From positions 1-21,605 of the forward strand of contig NMRA01001004.1 in assembly GCA_002633005.1 (NCBI GenBank): 21,605 bases of DNA, written 5' to 3'. The translations under genes and the position numbers were made by a program. Below the pieces are notes generated by a model that saw only the letters and a program-made list of their open reading frames with translations, ran no database searches and was not told the origin of the DNA. Of this stretch, positions 19,651-21,605 are shown one piece after another. The DNA is from Phoronis australis (Eukaryota; Phoronida; Phoronidae). Each line of letters begins with the position of its first letter. The stretch's first letter is position 1.

Positions 19651-20230
19651 CCAACTTTGAGGCTTAATAACTCCAAAATGGGTGCAGGTATGTTCTTTAA
19701 ATTCTGTATGTGATTTTTGGCAGTACATAAATTTTGATTCGTTATATAATCATAATCCATATTGCACCAGAAGAGTTCATTTGGTGCTAAGGTCATGTAA
19801 TTTTCAAAATGCTACTCCTTCATTTTTAAAGCTATTCTTTTCAAATTCGGTGCACAGGTATAAGTCAATAAGGCAATTTAAAAAAATACTTTTCTAAGTA
19901 ATCTGGTCATCCAATCAGGTGAATCAGGTCAAAGGTCATTAGGTGCAAACTAAAATTTTGAGCTAGACACTTCAAAGTGACAGGTCTGATTGGCACAGGT
20001 AGTTAAATTTGGAATCCAAAGTTTCAGGTCATTTAGTGCAAAAATGGGGTCATTAGGTGCATTTTTCTTTTGAAATTTTGACCTTTTCAATCAGCAAGTA
20101 TTCTGATGTGTCAACCATTAGACAACTGTGATTCTCAGCATTAAACACATTTTCCATGGGCTTTGCAATAATTCTTCTAAAGATGCTTAAAATGCACCGG
20201 ATAAGGTCAATTAGTGCAAAGGTCATGTAA
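19651..20230. repeat. diverged repeat region with recurring AGGTCAT-TTAGTGCAAA text
   Basis: Six AGGTCA hexamers (19790, 19926, 19933, 20026, 20204, 20220) and one GGGTCA (20048) occur, most followed by an ATTAGGTGC or ATTTAGTGCAAA phrase. This suggests decayed tandem copies of a short unit. No coding content. Confidence 0.5.
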
Positions 20231-21605
20231 CGCAGACCTGTGTACCATACGCAAAAAATGCGGATTCGTACGGAAATCAAGCCTCCAGTACGCAAGGCCA
20301 GCCAAAAATACGCAAATTCAGCAAATTCAAAATAGATTATTAATTCGCTTGTTTCTCAATAAATACGCCAATTTGTAGTCTAAACGGACGAGGTAGAAGA
20401 TTTTAAAGTTAGAAATTAAAAAAATATTGTAAAATCATAATTTTAGCCAAAAAGTTGAACTACAAACTCGGAAAACTTGCTTCGTTTCATTCTTGAAATA
20501 GCCTGATAATCGGCGAATCGCGAGGCCTCTTCTACCGGTATGTGTGTCACAGGCCTAACCGATAAGCAATGACTTCTGTGATTTGTGGATTGCTTACTTC
20601 GTCTAATTCCGGCTATTTACGGCTAAATACGTATTGTTGACAAAATGGCAAAGCATGTGGTCGCATATTCCGTGCTGTGAAGAAAGTAGCTTCTGAAAGA
20701 AGGGAACATCTGTTTTTTACCACGTTATTCCAAAGAATGGCAATGTCTTATTCAAGGGACCATGGAATTTATACTGGAAGTTATAAGGCGTGTTGTTTTT
20801 TGCGGACATGGTGATCTGCACTGACTTCGTAGCATGTTGAGCTGACGATAATACTCAAGGCACAGTCTAGGCAATGACCATCGCCACTGTTGGCCCGAAC
20901 CAGAGGCGATGCAGAGGCTATAGGCGCTCGCACCGACTAAACCATCAAAGTCACGTTGTTATAAATACCTTTTGCGCTTAGAGGAACACCTAAGGAGGTT
21001 GTTGATGTGTTTAAGTTCTTCCAGCTTGAACAAATACTCTCGTTATGAAACTTCGAGCAGTCCCTATTTCAGTTCCCAAAATCGTGAAATCAAAATTTTC
21101 ATTTTTTTTAACCAGGCCGAAGGTCAGAAGTTGCGGTCCTACCGGCAAACTTTGAAAGCTGAAGTTCCCGCCCTTTGCATACGTGCTGCCGGGGACCAGC
21201 CGTGCATTTGCCGTGTTGTTAAACATTAGAATGTCAAATATGTGCACAAAGACTATTAAGTACTAGTCCACGAGAGCACCAACCATGAGCGGCAAGGTGG
21301 GGGTCAGCCGATTTTCACCAAATTTGGCACATATGTAGTCCTATGTGATCTATAAACAGCGGTAAAATATTTCCTCAAAATATTGTGTTTTTCTAAAGTT
21401 ATAGGTTCAAACACATTTTACGGTTTCGCAGCCATGTTTTCACGGCATAAAAACTGTCCAGTTTTAACTGTTCATATTTTTCCTTGAATGAAAGCTATTG
21501 ATTTATTATTCACTTGGCATTGTTTAGTGGTGCCTATAGATTGTTACACAGATGTCTTGAAACACGATTCCGATTTACCACCCTCATTTAGTAGTTTTAC
21601 TACAC
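20231..21605 (+). other. distal visible part of EME1 intron 9 or flank
   Basis: No recognisable exon, RNA gene or transposase. Open frames at 20972-21229 (plus) and 21011-21247 (minus) overlap each other and show no domain. Confidence 0.5.

Noticed and set aside
20972-21247. Overlapping open frames on both strands near the right end
   Set aside because: No recognisable motif, and mutually exclusive frames of similar length. Nothing resembles the EME1 C-terminus.

Overview
The window is animal nuclear DNA from one intron-rich gene and its surroundings. It carries spliced exons with phase-compatible GT-AG borders, AT-rich introns, minisatellites and DNA-transposon remnants. The repeat types (a Kolobok-like THAP element with TTAA target sites, long-TIR elements, repeats carrying CCTAGTGG modules) fit an invertebrate, probably marine. 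I cannot name the species from the sequence alone.

The only gene I can support is a plus-strand EME1 orthologue, the non-catalytic partner of the MUS81 structure-selective endonuclease. I assembled nine coding exons: 523-735, 1531-2484, 3362-3484, 5527-5697, 8748-8840, 9136-9251, 10276-10399, 11913-12028 and 16187-16367. Together they make 2,091 nt, or 697 codons, and every junction keeps frame. The model has an N-terminal CUE-like ubiquitin-binding fold (exon 1), a long acidic/serine-rich tail with a SUMO-interaction-like motif (exon 2), a basic helix with a nuclear localisation signal (exons 2-3) and the XPF/ERCC4-type nuclease-like domain (exons 4-9). The final C-terminal exon or exons, expected to encode the HhH tail, are not visible and should lie beyond base 21605.

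The introns, region by region. Intron 3 opens with a 42-bp minisatellite starting 5 nt after the exon 3 donor, followed by a 46-bp tandem repeat. Intron 4 holds a 2.4-kb TIR element with a 9-bp target duplication (MULE-like), which contains a second 1.1-kb TIR element. Intron 7 holds a 1.3-kb Kolobok-like element with 300-bp inverted repeats and a broken THAP transposase. Intron 8 holds a polypurine/G-quadruplex tract, dispersed repeats with CTCF-like modules, and a foldback. Intron 9 begins with copies of the end of exon 9, then mostly anonymous and repetitive DNA.

The most striking object is the 60-bp array at 16321-17225. Each unit is a copy of the last 47 bases of exon 9, its 5' splice site, and the first few intron bases. 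The gene therefore has about 15 consecutive exon-end/donor copies. The first four stay in frame, so alternative donor choice could add 40 or 60 residues to EME1 next to its conserved YPSP segment.
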